A DNA stretch of 64,000 nt from contig CAZGAH010000010.1 of NCBI GenBank assembly GCA_964523295.1, forward strand, positions 15,452 through 79,451. The letters are read 5' to 3'. The notes below the pieces were generated by a model. The model searched no databases. It was not told where the DNA came from and saw only the letters and a list, made by a program, of their open reading frames with translations. Of the stretch, positions 54,855-62,599 are shown one piece after another (the stretch's first letter is position 1; each line of letters opens with the position of its first letter). The stretch is from CAZGAH01 sp964523295 (lineage in GTDB: Bacteria > Desulfobacterota > Desulfovibrionia > Desulfovibrionales > Desulfovibrionaceae). A program made the position numbers and the translations under genes.

Positions 54855-56081
54855 ATGGACGTTCTGTATCCTCGATGCGCTGGGCTTGATGTGCATAAAG
54901 ACGTAATCGTGGCATGTTTGCGAACTATTCAGGACGGCAAGCCATTCCATGACATCCGTTCTTTCTCCGCCATGACCTCGGGCCTGCTTGCATTGTCCGA
55001 ATGGTTGAGCGCCAATGAATGCGAACACGTGGCTATGGAGGCCGCCGGCATTTATTGGAAGCCGGTTTGGCATGTACTTGAGTCGAGCTTCGAACTCGTT
55101 TTGGCCAACGCGGCGCACATCTGTAATGTCCCGGGACGAAAGAGCGATGTCAGTGACGCGGCTTGGATCTCGGACCTGCTGGCTCACGGCCTGATCCGGC
55201 CAAGCTTTGTTCCGCCTCAGCCTATTCAGGAACTGCGCGACCTGACACGTACTCGAAAGCAGTTGCGTCGTGAAATCGTGCAGCACACGCAGCGGCTGCA
55301 GCGGGTTCTGGAGGATGCCAACCTGAAGCTTGCTTCTGTCATTTCCGACATACTGGGACTAAGCGGTCGCGCAATGCTTCGGGCCATTATCGACGGCGAA
55401 AACGACCCGGTGAAGCTTGCCGAGCTTGCTCACCCGAGAATCCGCTGTTCGCGATGTGAATTGGTGGAATCGCTCCGTGGGCGGGTGACGCGTCATCACC
55501 GCTTTTTGCTCAGCCAGCATTTGCGGATAGTCGAGAGCCTGGAACAGACCATTGCGGAATTCGACGCACAGATAGAGGCCTGCCTCGTCCCTTTTTCCGA
55601 AGAGGTTGAGCGACTGATGACCATCCCTGGCGTCGGTCGATTAGCCTCCGAGGCTATCATCGCAGAAATTGGCGTCGACATGTCACGATTTGCGAAGGTT
55701 GGTAATCTGCTTTCGTGGGCTGGCATGTGTCCGCGTCAAGACGAGAGTGCGGGCAAGCGCAGGTCAGCCCGAATACGCAAGGGTGACGTCTGGCTCAAGC
55801 AGATACTCATTCAATGTGCCTGGGCGGCAGGAAGAAGCAAGGATACCTATCTGAGCGCTCAATTCCTGCGTATCAAGGGCCGCAGCGGACCCAAAAAGGC
55901 CGCAGTGGCGGTTGGCGCATCCATTTTGACAGCAGTGTATCATATACTTACCGCGGGGAAAGTATATAATGACCTTGGCGGGGATTACTTTCTCCGCCGT
56001 AACGAGGCACTGGCCGTAAAGCGTCTCACGCAACGGCTGACGTCTCTCGGCTACGAGGTCGAAATTCGTAAGGCGGCGTGA
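54855..56081 (+). CDS. IS110-family transposase (DEDD recombinase)
   Basis: This 408-residue protein is apparently intact. The N-terminal RuvC-like DEDD domain has CAGLDVHKDVIVACL (first Asp), an acidic residue in VAMEAAGIYWKPVW (Glu) and the pair in GRKSDVSDAAWISDLLAHGL. The C-terminal Transposase_20 domain has MTIPGVGRLASEAIIAEIG and LLSWAGMCPRQDESAGKRRS with the Ser nucleophile, followed by IRKGDVWLKQILIQCAW. GAAGGAG precedes the ATG. It is the only transposase in the window that looks functional. Confidence 0.95.
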   Translation: MDVLYPRCAGLDVHKDVIVACLRTIQDGKPFHDIRSFSAMTSGLLALSEWLSANECEHVAMEAAGIYWKPVWHVLESSFELVLANAAHICNVPGRKSDVSDAAWISDLLAHGLIRPSFVPPQPIQELRDLTRTRKQLRREIVQHTQRLQRVLEDANLKLASVISDILGLSGRAMLRAIIDGENDPVKLAELAHPRIRCSRCELVESLRGRVTRHHRFLLSQHLRIVESLEQTIAEFDAQIEACLVPFSEEVERLMTIPGVGRLASEAIIAEIGVDMSRFAKVGNLLSWAGMCPRQDESAGKRRSARIRKGDVWLKQILIQCAWAAGRSKDTYLSAQFLRIKGRSGPKKAAVAVGASILTAVYHILTAGKVYNDLGGDYFLRRNEALAVKRLTQRLTSLGYEVEIRKAA

Positions 56082-56322
56082 GGCAGACAGCCAGCACGAC
56101 GTTTGTTTTTTGGCAGAAGCCGTCAACTTATTGCGAATGACTGAGGCTGATCGATCATTGCAGACCATTACACAGTAGAACCGAACGTACGGTTCGATGA
56201 AAGGACGCTGATACGCGGAGTCAGTTGCTGCAGATATGTAGTCGTCGCGTGCGACGAGGCGTCAATACAAGTCACAGGATGTCGAACGCGGGTCAGCGCT
56301 CTACTTTACACTGGAGACTATC
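56082..56322 (+). ncRNA. IS110 3' flank with hairpins, alternative guide-RNA region
   Basis: These 240 bases between the transposase and the SGNH gene hold two perfect hairpins: GAACCG-AACGTA-CGGTTC (56178-56195) and TCGTCGC-GT-GCGACGA (56242-56257). Members of the IS1111 branch place their guide RNA in this position. The element boundary is not visible because IS110 elements have no terminal repeats. Confidence 0.35.
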
Positions 56323-57381
56323 GTGAACTCTAAAAAGATAATCCCTGTATCAATTGCCTTCTATCTAGCTGAGTTGCTTTTTGTGATCTTTTTTATTGGA
56401 GAAATTAATCTATTATCTGTCTATGCTCTTGGTTCCTTGCCAAAAATCCCAGTAGAATTTGGCCAACGTAGAGCTTTAGAAGCCGCCTATAATACTTTGA
56501 AAGCCCCTTCGATGAATGACAGGTTATATACGCTTGGAGGCTCTCCAGTGTATGATTTATTTGTGAATTACACTGCTCCGCATTATATTAAAAACAAACT
56601 GATCCGTCTTGACTTTCCCAACCAAAATCTCTTTGACATGTTACGACTCGCTAGCCTTTCTACTGGTCCCGGGTCTGTCGCTTTGTTTCTTCAAACTGCA
56701 CAAGTTTATTATCGCGAATTTGAACATCAAGTTATCATTGGCTGGCTTAAAACAGGCAATGTACGAATTACCATGTTGGTTAGTCCAGATGCTGACTTTT
56801 TTTATGAAAATCGTAAACCCTGGGCACAACTTGCACAAAGCCAGTATGACTCTTTAAAACAATTCAAGAGTCTTAACCCCATTATCCATGTGTTCAACTG
56901 CCTTATCAACTATCCAATGCTGGAAACCGAAGAATTCTTATATGTTTTTTTAGGCCATTTAAAATGGAATATTAAGAACAGAAGAGGGCCATGGTGGACC
57001 CCAGAAGACACAAAACGACATATAGAAAATCATGTAAAAGATGTAAATATACACTTTCAGAATAGCAGATTAGGAAATTTGGAGTTAATTAAAAAAATTA
57101 TTGACATTTATTTATCTAAAAATATTGAGGTTTTTATAGTTGAGCTTCCCACAGGAACCATTTATAATGCTGCGTTTTCCAATCTTCGTAAATCTTTTAT
57201 TATGGACATGAATTCTCTTTCGTTGCGCCCCGGAGTCCACTTTATAGAATGGAAAGATGGCCCTGTTGATGATTCTTATTTTTACGATAGCTTGCATCTT
57301 AATTTGAACGGCTCTAAAATAATGAATCTGTGGCTTACAGAGACGTTGGGTAGCGTGCGTGAAAATTTCAGAACAGAATAG
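56323..57381 (+). CDS. Membrane-anchored SGNH-like protein (DltD/AlgX-like), AT-rich
   Basis: This 352-residue protein has an N-terminal membrane anchor (IPVSIAFYLAELLFVIFFIG) and an extracytoplasmic domain. Block I is LYTLGGSPVYDLF (GGS at 72-74, in place of GDS). The C-terminal catalytic block is DSYFYDSLHLNLNG with D322 and H325, the DxxH of SGNH hydrolases. Such proteins transfer acyl groups delivered by an MBOAT onto polysaccharide. It is strongly AT-rich, unlike the chromosomal core. It lies between the IS110 element and the ISL3 element and is separated by the latter from the Dlt-like operon, to which it may once have belonged. Confidence 0.7.
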   Translation: MNSKKIIPVSIAFYLAELLFVIFFIGEINLLSVYALGSLPKIPVEFGQRRALEAAYNTLKAPSMNDRLYTLGGSPVYDLFVNYTAPHYIKNKLIRLDFPNQNLFDMLRLASLSTGPGSVALFLQTAQVYYREFEHQVIIGWLKTGNVRITMLVSPDADFFYENRKPWAQLAQSQYDSLKQFKSLNPIIHVFNCLINYPMLETEEFLYVFLGHLKWNIKNRRGPWWTPEDTKRHIENHVKDVNIHFQNSRLGNLELIKKIIDIYLSKNIEVFIVELPTGTIYNAAFSNLRKSFIMDMNSLSLRPGVHFIEWKDGPVDDSYFYDSLHLNLNGSKIMNLWLTETLGSVRENFRTE

Positions 57382-57449
57382 ATCTTGTTTGAAGGTCAAG
57401 TACATTTCATATGCGAAGGAATGAACAGTTTGACTTTTGGACACCTCAA

Positions 57450-57602
57450 CTACGCAGCAACAGCCTGTGTTCTTTGGCAAACTAGCGCTTTAATGCCGAA
57501 AAAATCCAAGGCTTGGCCGAGGATCGTCTCCATCGGTGTGCGGCAGACATTCTCTGGGAGCGGGCCAATCTGGCCCATCCGCGTCAAGGCCAGTTCCACG
57601 TT
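57450..57602 (-). pseudogene. Protein-coding fragment of unknown origin
   Basis: A 50-residue minus-strand stretch reads as protein (VELALTRMGQIGPLPENVCR, then PMETILGQALDFFGIKALVC) and ends at a stop. It has no start codon. It abuts repeat copy C, so it may be the terminal coding part of the element to which the 39-base repeat belongs. The family is not identified. Confidence 0.35.
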
Positions 57603-57607
57603 ACATA

Positions 57608-57646
57608 TAAGTCGACATGATCGGAGGCACCCTAATCCATGAAACG
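57608..57646 (+). repeat. 39-base dispersed repeat, copy C
   Basis: This is the same orientation and nearly the same sequence as copy B. Its last base is followed, within a base or two, by the left inverted repeat of the ISL3 element, so ISL3 inserted right at its edge or the repeat is a target hot spot. Confidence 0.8.
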
Positions 57647-57647
57647 G

Positions 57648-59003
57648 GCTCCTCGACGTTCACTGTGGAATTATTCCTCATTGACTGCACTATTCCCTGC
57701 AAGGTATCCCTTCGCCTCCATTAGGAGGTAACTACCCGTGAATGCAAATGATCTGTTCACCCTTGGCCTCGGTCTCACAGCTCCATGGAAAGTTGTCAAC
57801 CAAGTGCTCGATGTGAACAAGAAGCCCAGCGAGTTGCGCCTCGAGGTCGAGGCCGGAAGGGGGGCTCTCTATCCCTGCCCGGTCTGCGCCCAACTATGCA
57901 GGCCCATGATTTCAGTGAGTTCACGTGGCGACATCTCAACTTCTTCCAGCATCAATGCCTGATCACGGCCAAGATCCCGCGCGTCACCTGTCCGGATCAC
58001 GGCGTTCGCCGCGTCGAAGTTCCCTGGGCTCGCCCCGGGAGCGGCTTTACCCTGCTTTTCGAGCAGGTTGTTATGCTTCTGGCTCGGGAAATGCCCGTCA
58101 ACGCAGTCGTGAAATATGTGAACGTCACCGACAAACGAATCTGGCGAGTCGTGGATCACTACGTGTCCAAGGCCATGGGCCAGATCGATCTGAGCGGCCT
58201 GTGCGGCATCGGCCTTGACGAAACAGCGACCAAGCGAGGTCATCATTACGTCACCATCTTCGTGGACATGAACCGCGAGACGCGCCCGGTGATCTTCGCC
58301 ACACCTGGCAAAGGCGAGGAATGTTTCACAGAATTCGCCAAGCACCTCAAGAAGCACGGAGGGAAACCCGAGAATGTGATCGAGGTGGTCTGCGACATGT
58401 CGCCGGCCTTCCTCTCCGCTGCCGAAGGAACGTTCAAATACGCCTCGGTCACCGTGGACCGTTCCATGTGGTCCAGATATTTACAAAAGCCATCGACGAA
58501 GTTCGTCGATTGGAGGCCAAGGAGGTGACTCTCCCCAAAGGCGTTCGCTGGGCCGTGCTCAAGGCGCTGGATACGCCCCGCACCGACAAGCAGGACGCTG
58601 CGCTTACGGAATTACAGGAGCGAGGCCTGGCTACAGCCACGGCCTTTCGGGTCCGGGAGTTGCTACGCTGGGTACGCGACGCGGACAGCCGTTCAGCTGC
58701 AAAGGGGCGAGTATCGCGGTTTTTCAACTTCGCCAAAGAACTCATCGGCGATTCGCAGCTGCTGGAGCCTGTCCGAAAGGCCCTGGGAACCTTTGAAAGC
58801 CATCTGGACCGTATCCTGCGGCGGTGGGAATCACTCCTGACCAACGCCCGCATGGAGGGCATGAACAGCCTCTTCCAGGCTGCGAGATCACGGGCCAGGG
58901 GATATCGAAATGTGGAAACGTTCATAACCGTTATCAACCTGATCGGGGCGCCCATCTCGGAGCTGCTGGCTAAGTGAGAATTCCACAGTGAACGTCGAAG
59001 AAC
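57648..59003 (+). mobile_element. ISL3-family insertion sequence
   Basis: The element of about 1356 bases has 25-base terminal inverted repeats (GCTCCTCGACGTTCACTGTG, continuing GAATT, against 58979-59003) with two mismatches. It contains one transposase gene that is broken by two frame changes. No 8-base target duplication is evident: left flank TGAAACGG, right flank AAAAAAAA. This suggests recombination or decay after insertion. Confidence 0.9.
57738..58977 (+). pseudogene. ISL3 transposase with two frameshifts
   Basis: Coding begins at GTG 57738 (MNANDLFTLGLGLTAPWKVV) with a zinc-binding pair YPCPVCAQLC. It shifts frame near 57895 to continue MQAHDFSEFTWRHLNFFQHQ. The second part holds GIGLDETATKRGHHY and VVCDMSPAFLSAAEG (DDE-type residues). 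It shifts again near 58465 into FTKAIDEVRRLEAK. The last part carries the catalytic Glu region NARMEGMNSLFQAARSRARG. Together it is a normal ISL3 transposase of about 410 residues. Two one-base errors or true mutations inactivate it as written. Confidence 0.88.
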
Positions 59004-59472
59004 AAAAAAAACGTACTCCGAATCTCAGGCTATGGGCAATGCCAAAAATATGAGTTGACGAAGGTAGCTCTGCTGGTGTATTTTAAAAAAAAGAGTAAAA
59101 TTTTACGTATTTATAACAATCATTATTACATTTTCTGGCTACCTATATAAATTGGATGGCTTTGTTTACCCTGTTTTTTTTGCGAGAGAGGGCGATAGAA
59201 TTTTTTATCAGCTTATCATGCTAAAATAAATGTTTGTGAATGAAGCGAACATGGGCAGCGCAAACAACGGCCCGCCCAAAATAACAACCCAAATAAATTG
59301 ATGATTCAAGCTTATATTAATATCAAATAGCCTTGAATTTATCAAAAAAGAATCAGGTATACATATCTAACTTAAGAAAACATTAATACAATATAAGATT
59401 ATTGATTTATGTTAATTAAATCTATATTATTTGTGTCTTTAACGATAAAACCTTAAAAATACACATACCATC
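59004..59472. promoter_or_regulatory. AT-rich upstream region of the Dlt-like operon
   Basis: About 470 bases of about 30% GC with no gene on either strand. It must hold the operon promoter; many TATAAT-like hexamers make a specific call unsafe. The first 30 bases after the ISL3 end contain the 18-base string shared with 34679-34696. Confidence 0.4.
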
Positions 59473-60786
59473 ATGCGCGTATTTGTTTTAGGGATTGCCG
59501 GGTCAATTCGATCATGCCCAAAAAGAATAGACTCGCTAGTGTCATCTATACATGCGTCTTCGTCACATAAAGACTTAGCGGATCGAATTTTGCAGCTATC
59601 CGCAACATTCTCTAATACAGACATCGCATTGGCATTTGCTTTGTTTACAGCAAAACAGAGGGGGGCACAAATCGATATTATTTCTCTTCGTAGTATTTTT
59701 AAACAGTCGAGTCGAAGCAACACAGACTTTAACCACCTCCAACTTGACGATTTCCAAGTTGCACGATTGATCAACACAGTCAAAAAGGCAGATGGAGTTA
59801 TTTTTAGCACGCCTACATATTTTGGTGATCGCTCCAGTGTTGCTAATAAATTTTTCCAACTAGCAGACAGTTATGATCTTTTGAAAAACAAAGTATTCGG
59901 AGTTGTATCCGTGGGTGCAAAACGAAACGGAGGCCAAGAGACAACTTGCATTTATTGCATAGTAGACGCGCTGGCGCAGTCAGCCATTGCTGTTGGGAAC
60001 GGACCTATCACCTCGCAGTATGGAGGTACAGTCGTTGCGGGTGACATCATGTCCGCTTTGGACGACGATTGGGGGCTGGAGAGGTGCAAAGAACTTGGCT
60101 CAAAGGTAGCCTATACAAGCGGCCTCATTTCTTTAGGACTACATGCAAGAACAGACATACACCTAGATATTTGTGTATTGATGACTATGGATACGCCAGA
60201 CAAAAGATATAGCAAAGTTGTAAATGAATATTTTTCTTCTCTGAATAATTGTCATACTGTTGAGATAATTGACTTAATTGACTATCCTATCCAACGATGC
60301 TTGGCTTGCGACGTTTGTCCAAAGCTGGGGGAACCCGGAGAAGCTAATGAGTATCGTTGCATTATTCAAAATCCTGATGATTGTGTTGTTGCAATTTTTC
60401 CAAAGATGATAAAGGCAGATTTGATAATTGTTGCTGGGATCAACTCAACAAACGAACTTATTTATAGGTATCAATCTTTCATTGAACGAACTAGATGCAT
60501 TAGACGAAATAATTACCAGCTTAGCAATACACCAGTTTCCTCCTTGCTTGTTAACGATTTGCGAGCCCATAAAAATTTACTACACACTTCAAAAGTAATA
60601 ACTTCTTATATAAGACACAACACAATAATTTTATCGCCTATAAGCATTACTTTGCTTGAGAATACAGTAGTTCATCAAACAGATTTTTCAACGATACTAA
60701 ACCAAGCCCAGATAGTTAAGATTGGCAGAAAAATGTCCATACCTTGTTCAACAAACTATGTTGCCGATGGATATAAAAACGCGTAA
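59473..60786 (+). CDS. Tandem flavodoxin-fold (NADPH-dependent FMN reductase-like) protein with Cys cluster
   Basis: This 437-residue cytoplasmic protein contains two flavodoxin-like units. The first (residues 1-215) has GIAGSIRSCPKR, then ADGVIFSTPTYFGDRSSVAN and GVVSVGAKRNGGQETT, as in FMN reductases and iron-sulfur flavoproteins. The second (from about 230, LDICVLMTMDTPDKRYSKVV) carries cysteines C276-x2-C279-x2-C282 and C296 (RCLACDVCPK...YRC). This arrangement resembles the [4Fe-4S] motif of archaeal-type iron-sulfur flavoproteins. It is the first gene of the AT-rich operon; the next gene begins directly after its stop (TAA-GTG). It may reduce a precursor of the acyl group, but this is inference only. 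Confidence 0.75.
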   Translation: MRVFVLGIAGSIRSCPKRIDSLVSSIHASSSHKDLADRILQLSATFSNTDIALAFALFTAKQRGAQIDIISLRSIFKQSSRSNTDFNHLQLDDFQVARLINTVKKADGVIFSTPTYFGDRSSVANKFFQLADSYDLLKNKVFGVVSVGAKRNGGQETTCIYCIVDALAQSAIAVGNGPITSQYGGTVVAGDIMSALDDDWGLERCKELGSKVAYTSGLISLGLHARTDIHLDICVLMTMDTPDKRYSKVVNEYFSSLNNCHTVEIIDLIDYPIQRCLACDVCPKLGEPGEANEYRCIIQNPDDCVVAIFPKMIKADLIIVAGINSTNELIYRYQSFIERTRCIRRNNYQLSNTPVSSLLVNDLRAHKNLLHTSKVITSYIRHNTIILSPISITLLENTVVHQTDFSTILNQAQIVKIGRKMSIPCSTNYVADGYKNA

Positions 60787-60945
60787 GTGCATAAAATTTC
60801 TATAAATAAAGTAATGAAGCAGAAGCTGAAGCCAATATTATACATAGCAATAGCATTTTGTCTATCCATTCTATATTGGCTATTAACACTCATTGTTCTG
60901 GGGAGTAATGTACAATTTAAATCTTTCAGGTATATGGGGTTTTGA
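60787..60945 (+). CDS. DltX-like single-helix microprotein ending in FxYxxF
   Basis: This 52-residue ORF starts at GTG 60787, directly after the preceding stop, and ends one base before the ACP ATG (TGA-ATG). It has a basic N-terminus (KVMKQKLKP), one membrane helix (ILYIAIAFCLSILYWLLTLI) and a short outward C-terminus NVQFKSFRYMGF. In Gram-positive dlt operons DltX is a protein of about 50 residues with one helix and a conserved C-terminal F-x-Y-x-x-F motif; its Tyr carries D-Ala from the MBOAT DltB to DltD. Size, topology, C-terminal motif and position next to carrier, ligase and MBOAT genes all match. It is too short for normal gene finders. Confidence 0.7.
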   Translation: MHKISINKVMKQKLKPILYIAIAFCLSILYWLLTLIVLGSNVQFKSFRYMGF

Positions 60946-61188
60946 ATGCACTCAAAAGAAAATATAAAGCACCTTATTCGTAAAGAGGTCGAAACATTGG
61001 CGGGGAGAGCAGTTGAAGGAGATGATGAGGAATTTTTTAAAAATGGCATCCTTGACTCCTTAAATATTCTTCATATTATAATATTCATAGAATCAAAATT
61101 TAAAATCTCTATTGACCCTTTTAGTATAAATCTCGATTCGCTTGGAACTATTAATAGAGTGGCTGATTACATTGAATCCAAAATTTGA
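60946..61188 (+). CDS. Acyl carrier protein (DltC-like)
   Basis: This 80-residue four-helix carrier has the phosphopantetheine attachment site GILDSLNILHII (Ser38). The acidic N-terminal half and IDPFSINLDSLGTINRVADY match the ACP/DltC fold. It starts immediately after the microprotein gene and is followed after seven bases by the ligase ATG. It should carry the activated acyl or aminoacyl group from the ligase to the MBOAT at the cytoplasmic face. Confidence 0.88.
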   Translation: MHSKENIKHLIRKEVETLAGRAVEGDDEEFFKNGILDSLNILHIIIFIESKFKISIDPFSINLDSLGTINRVADYIESKI

Positions 61189-61195
61189 AACTGAG

Positions 61196-62542
61196 ATGCA
61201 AAATTTACTGAGTCATTCTGATGGGCATTTACCTCTGATTTCCTATCAGCAAAAAGAATGGAGCCAAAGTGATTTTGTTCAGGAAGTGGAAAATGCAACG
61301 AATATTATTCAATTGCAAACCGATGCATGGGATAAAAACGACTTTGTCATGCTAAATGAAAAACATCCCGTTCGATTCTATTCTTATTTGCTTGCATTAA
61401 TAATCACCCGAAATCGAGTAGTTGTTCCGAATCGTGATTTTTTTAATCAAACAGGGGCTCCTATTTATTTTGCGTCTAAAATCCTAACGCCTCAGAACGG
61501 AAAGCTTAGCGTAGACGACAATCCTCTTTTCCAACAAATCATCATTCCTTCCGGTAACATCATTGTATTTTCTTCTGGCAGCACAGGTGCTTGTAAGGGT
61601 ATTGTGCATGATTTTCACAACTTTATTTTCAACGCCAAGAGTGTAATACAACTTCTCAATTTTAATCATCATGTAAATTTGACATGGTTGCCTCCGTACC
61701 TTGTCAGTTCTATATCACACTTCCTATGTCATTGGATGAGTAATTCTCATATTTTTTACGACGATTTCGAAAATCTTAATTCTTTGCATAACCTTGTCTC
61801 AGAAATTCCAAACCTTGGTGTAGTTGGATCTCCTGTGCATATAATTAATGCAGGGCATATACTGCCTGAAAATCATGCTCCGGCACAATTTTTTTCTTCT
61901 GGCGATTCTATTTCTACACATGCAGTAAAAAAAATTTTGGATAAATTTCCAAAAACAACATTCAATTTTGCATACGGACTTGCTGAAGTAGCAGGAAGAT
62001 TCTTTATTAATTCTTTTTGTAATTCGACTGAATATACTTTAGATATCGGAAAAGCTATCAACAACTTTACTCCGATTGTTGATGACGACAGAATGCTGGT
62101 CAAAACACCTTACCTCTTTGACGGTTACATATTAAACGGAGAATTTCGACCTGCTTCCGAAATTCATGATACCGGTGATATTGTTAGCGTTAGAAACGGT
62201 AGAATCTATTTAATAGGTCGTTCCAATGATGAAATCAAGGTGCTTGGCAATAAACTTAACATAAAAAATCTTGAGACACGAATAAAAGACATTCTCGAGA
62301 CTGATGATTTGGTTATTGTTGTTGCTAATAATTTAAATTTAGGAAATTTGATTGCACTTGTCATGCGCCCACGCGATAATCTTTCTCGACAACAAATCAT
62401 CTGTGTTTTGCGCAGTTCCCTTGAAAAGTATGAAATTCCTCACCTATATTTTACTATAGACAATTTTCCTCTTACTCATACTTTGAAAATAGACAGAAAT
62501 TGCATTTCTGCAGGTCTGAATAATTTAAACCAACTCTTATGA
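61196..62542 (+). CDS. AMP-forming acyl/aminoacyl carrier-protein ligase (DltA-like adenylation enzyme)
   Basis: This 448-residue ANL-superfamily enzyme adenylates a carboxylate and loads it onto the carrier protein. The P-loop-like A3 motif is IVFSSGSTGACKGIVHD (residues 123-139). A5 reads FNFAYGLAEVAG. A7/A8 are HDTGDIVSVRNG and LIGRSNDEIKVLGNKL. The C-terminal A10 catalytic Lys is in LTHTLKIDRN (about K431). It is somewhat shorter than DltA (about 500). The substrate cannot be read from the sequence; D-alanine, another amino acid or a hydroxy acid are all possible. The ATG at 61196 is preferred; the frame overlaps the ACP gene upstream. Confidence 0.88.
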   Translation: MQNLLSHSDGHLPLISYQQKEWSQSDFVQEVENATNIIQLQTDAWDKNDFVMLNEKHPVRFYSYLLALIITRNRVVVPNRDFFNQTGAPIYFASKILTPQNGKLSVDDNPLFQQIIIPSGNIIVFSSGSTGACKGIVHDFHNFIFNAKSVIQLLNFNHHVNLTWLPPYLVSSISHFLCHWMSNSHIFYDDFENLNSLHNLVSEIPNLGVVGSPVHIINAGHILPENHAPAQFFSSGDSISTHAVKKILDKFPKTTFNFAYGLAEVAGRFFINSFCNSTEYTLDIGKAINNFTPIVDDDRMLVKTPYLFDGYILNGEFRPASEIHDTGDIVSVRNGRIYLIGRSNDEIKVLGNKLNIKNLETRIKDILETDDLVIVVANNLNLGNLIALVMRPRDNLSRQQIICVLRSSLEKYEIPHLYFTIDNFPLTHTLKIDRNCISAGLNNLNQLL

Positions 62543-62599
62543 TATTTATACAATACTGTATTTTAAATTTTTACTCTCTTTCCTTAAACAAACGCAACC

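Noticed and set aside
56178..56195. Possible group II intron domain (ACGTACGGTTC string)
   Set aside because: Only a short palindrome is present. There is no domain V bulged helix and no intron-encoded reverse transcriptase nearby.
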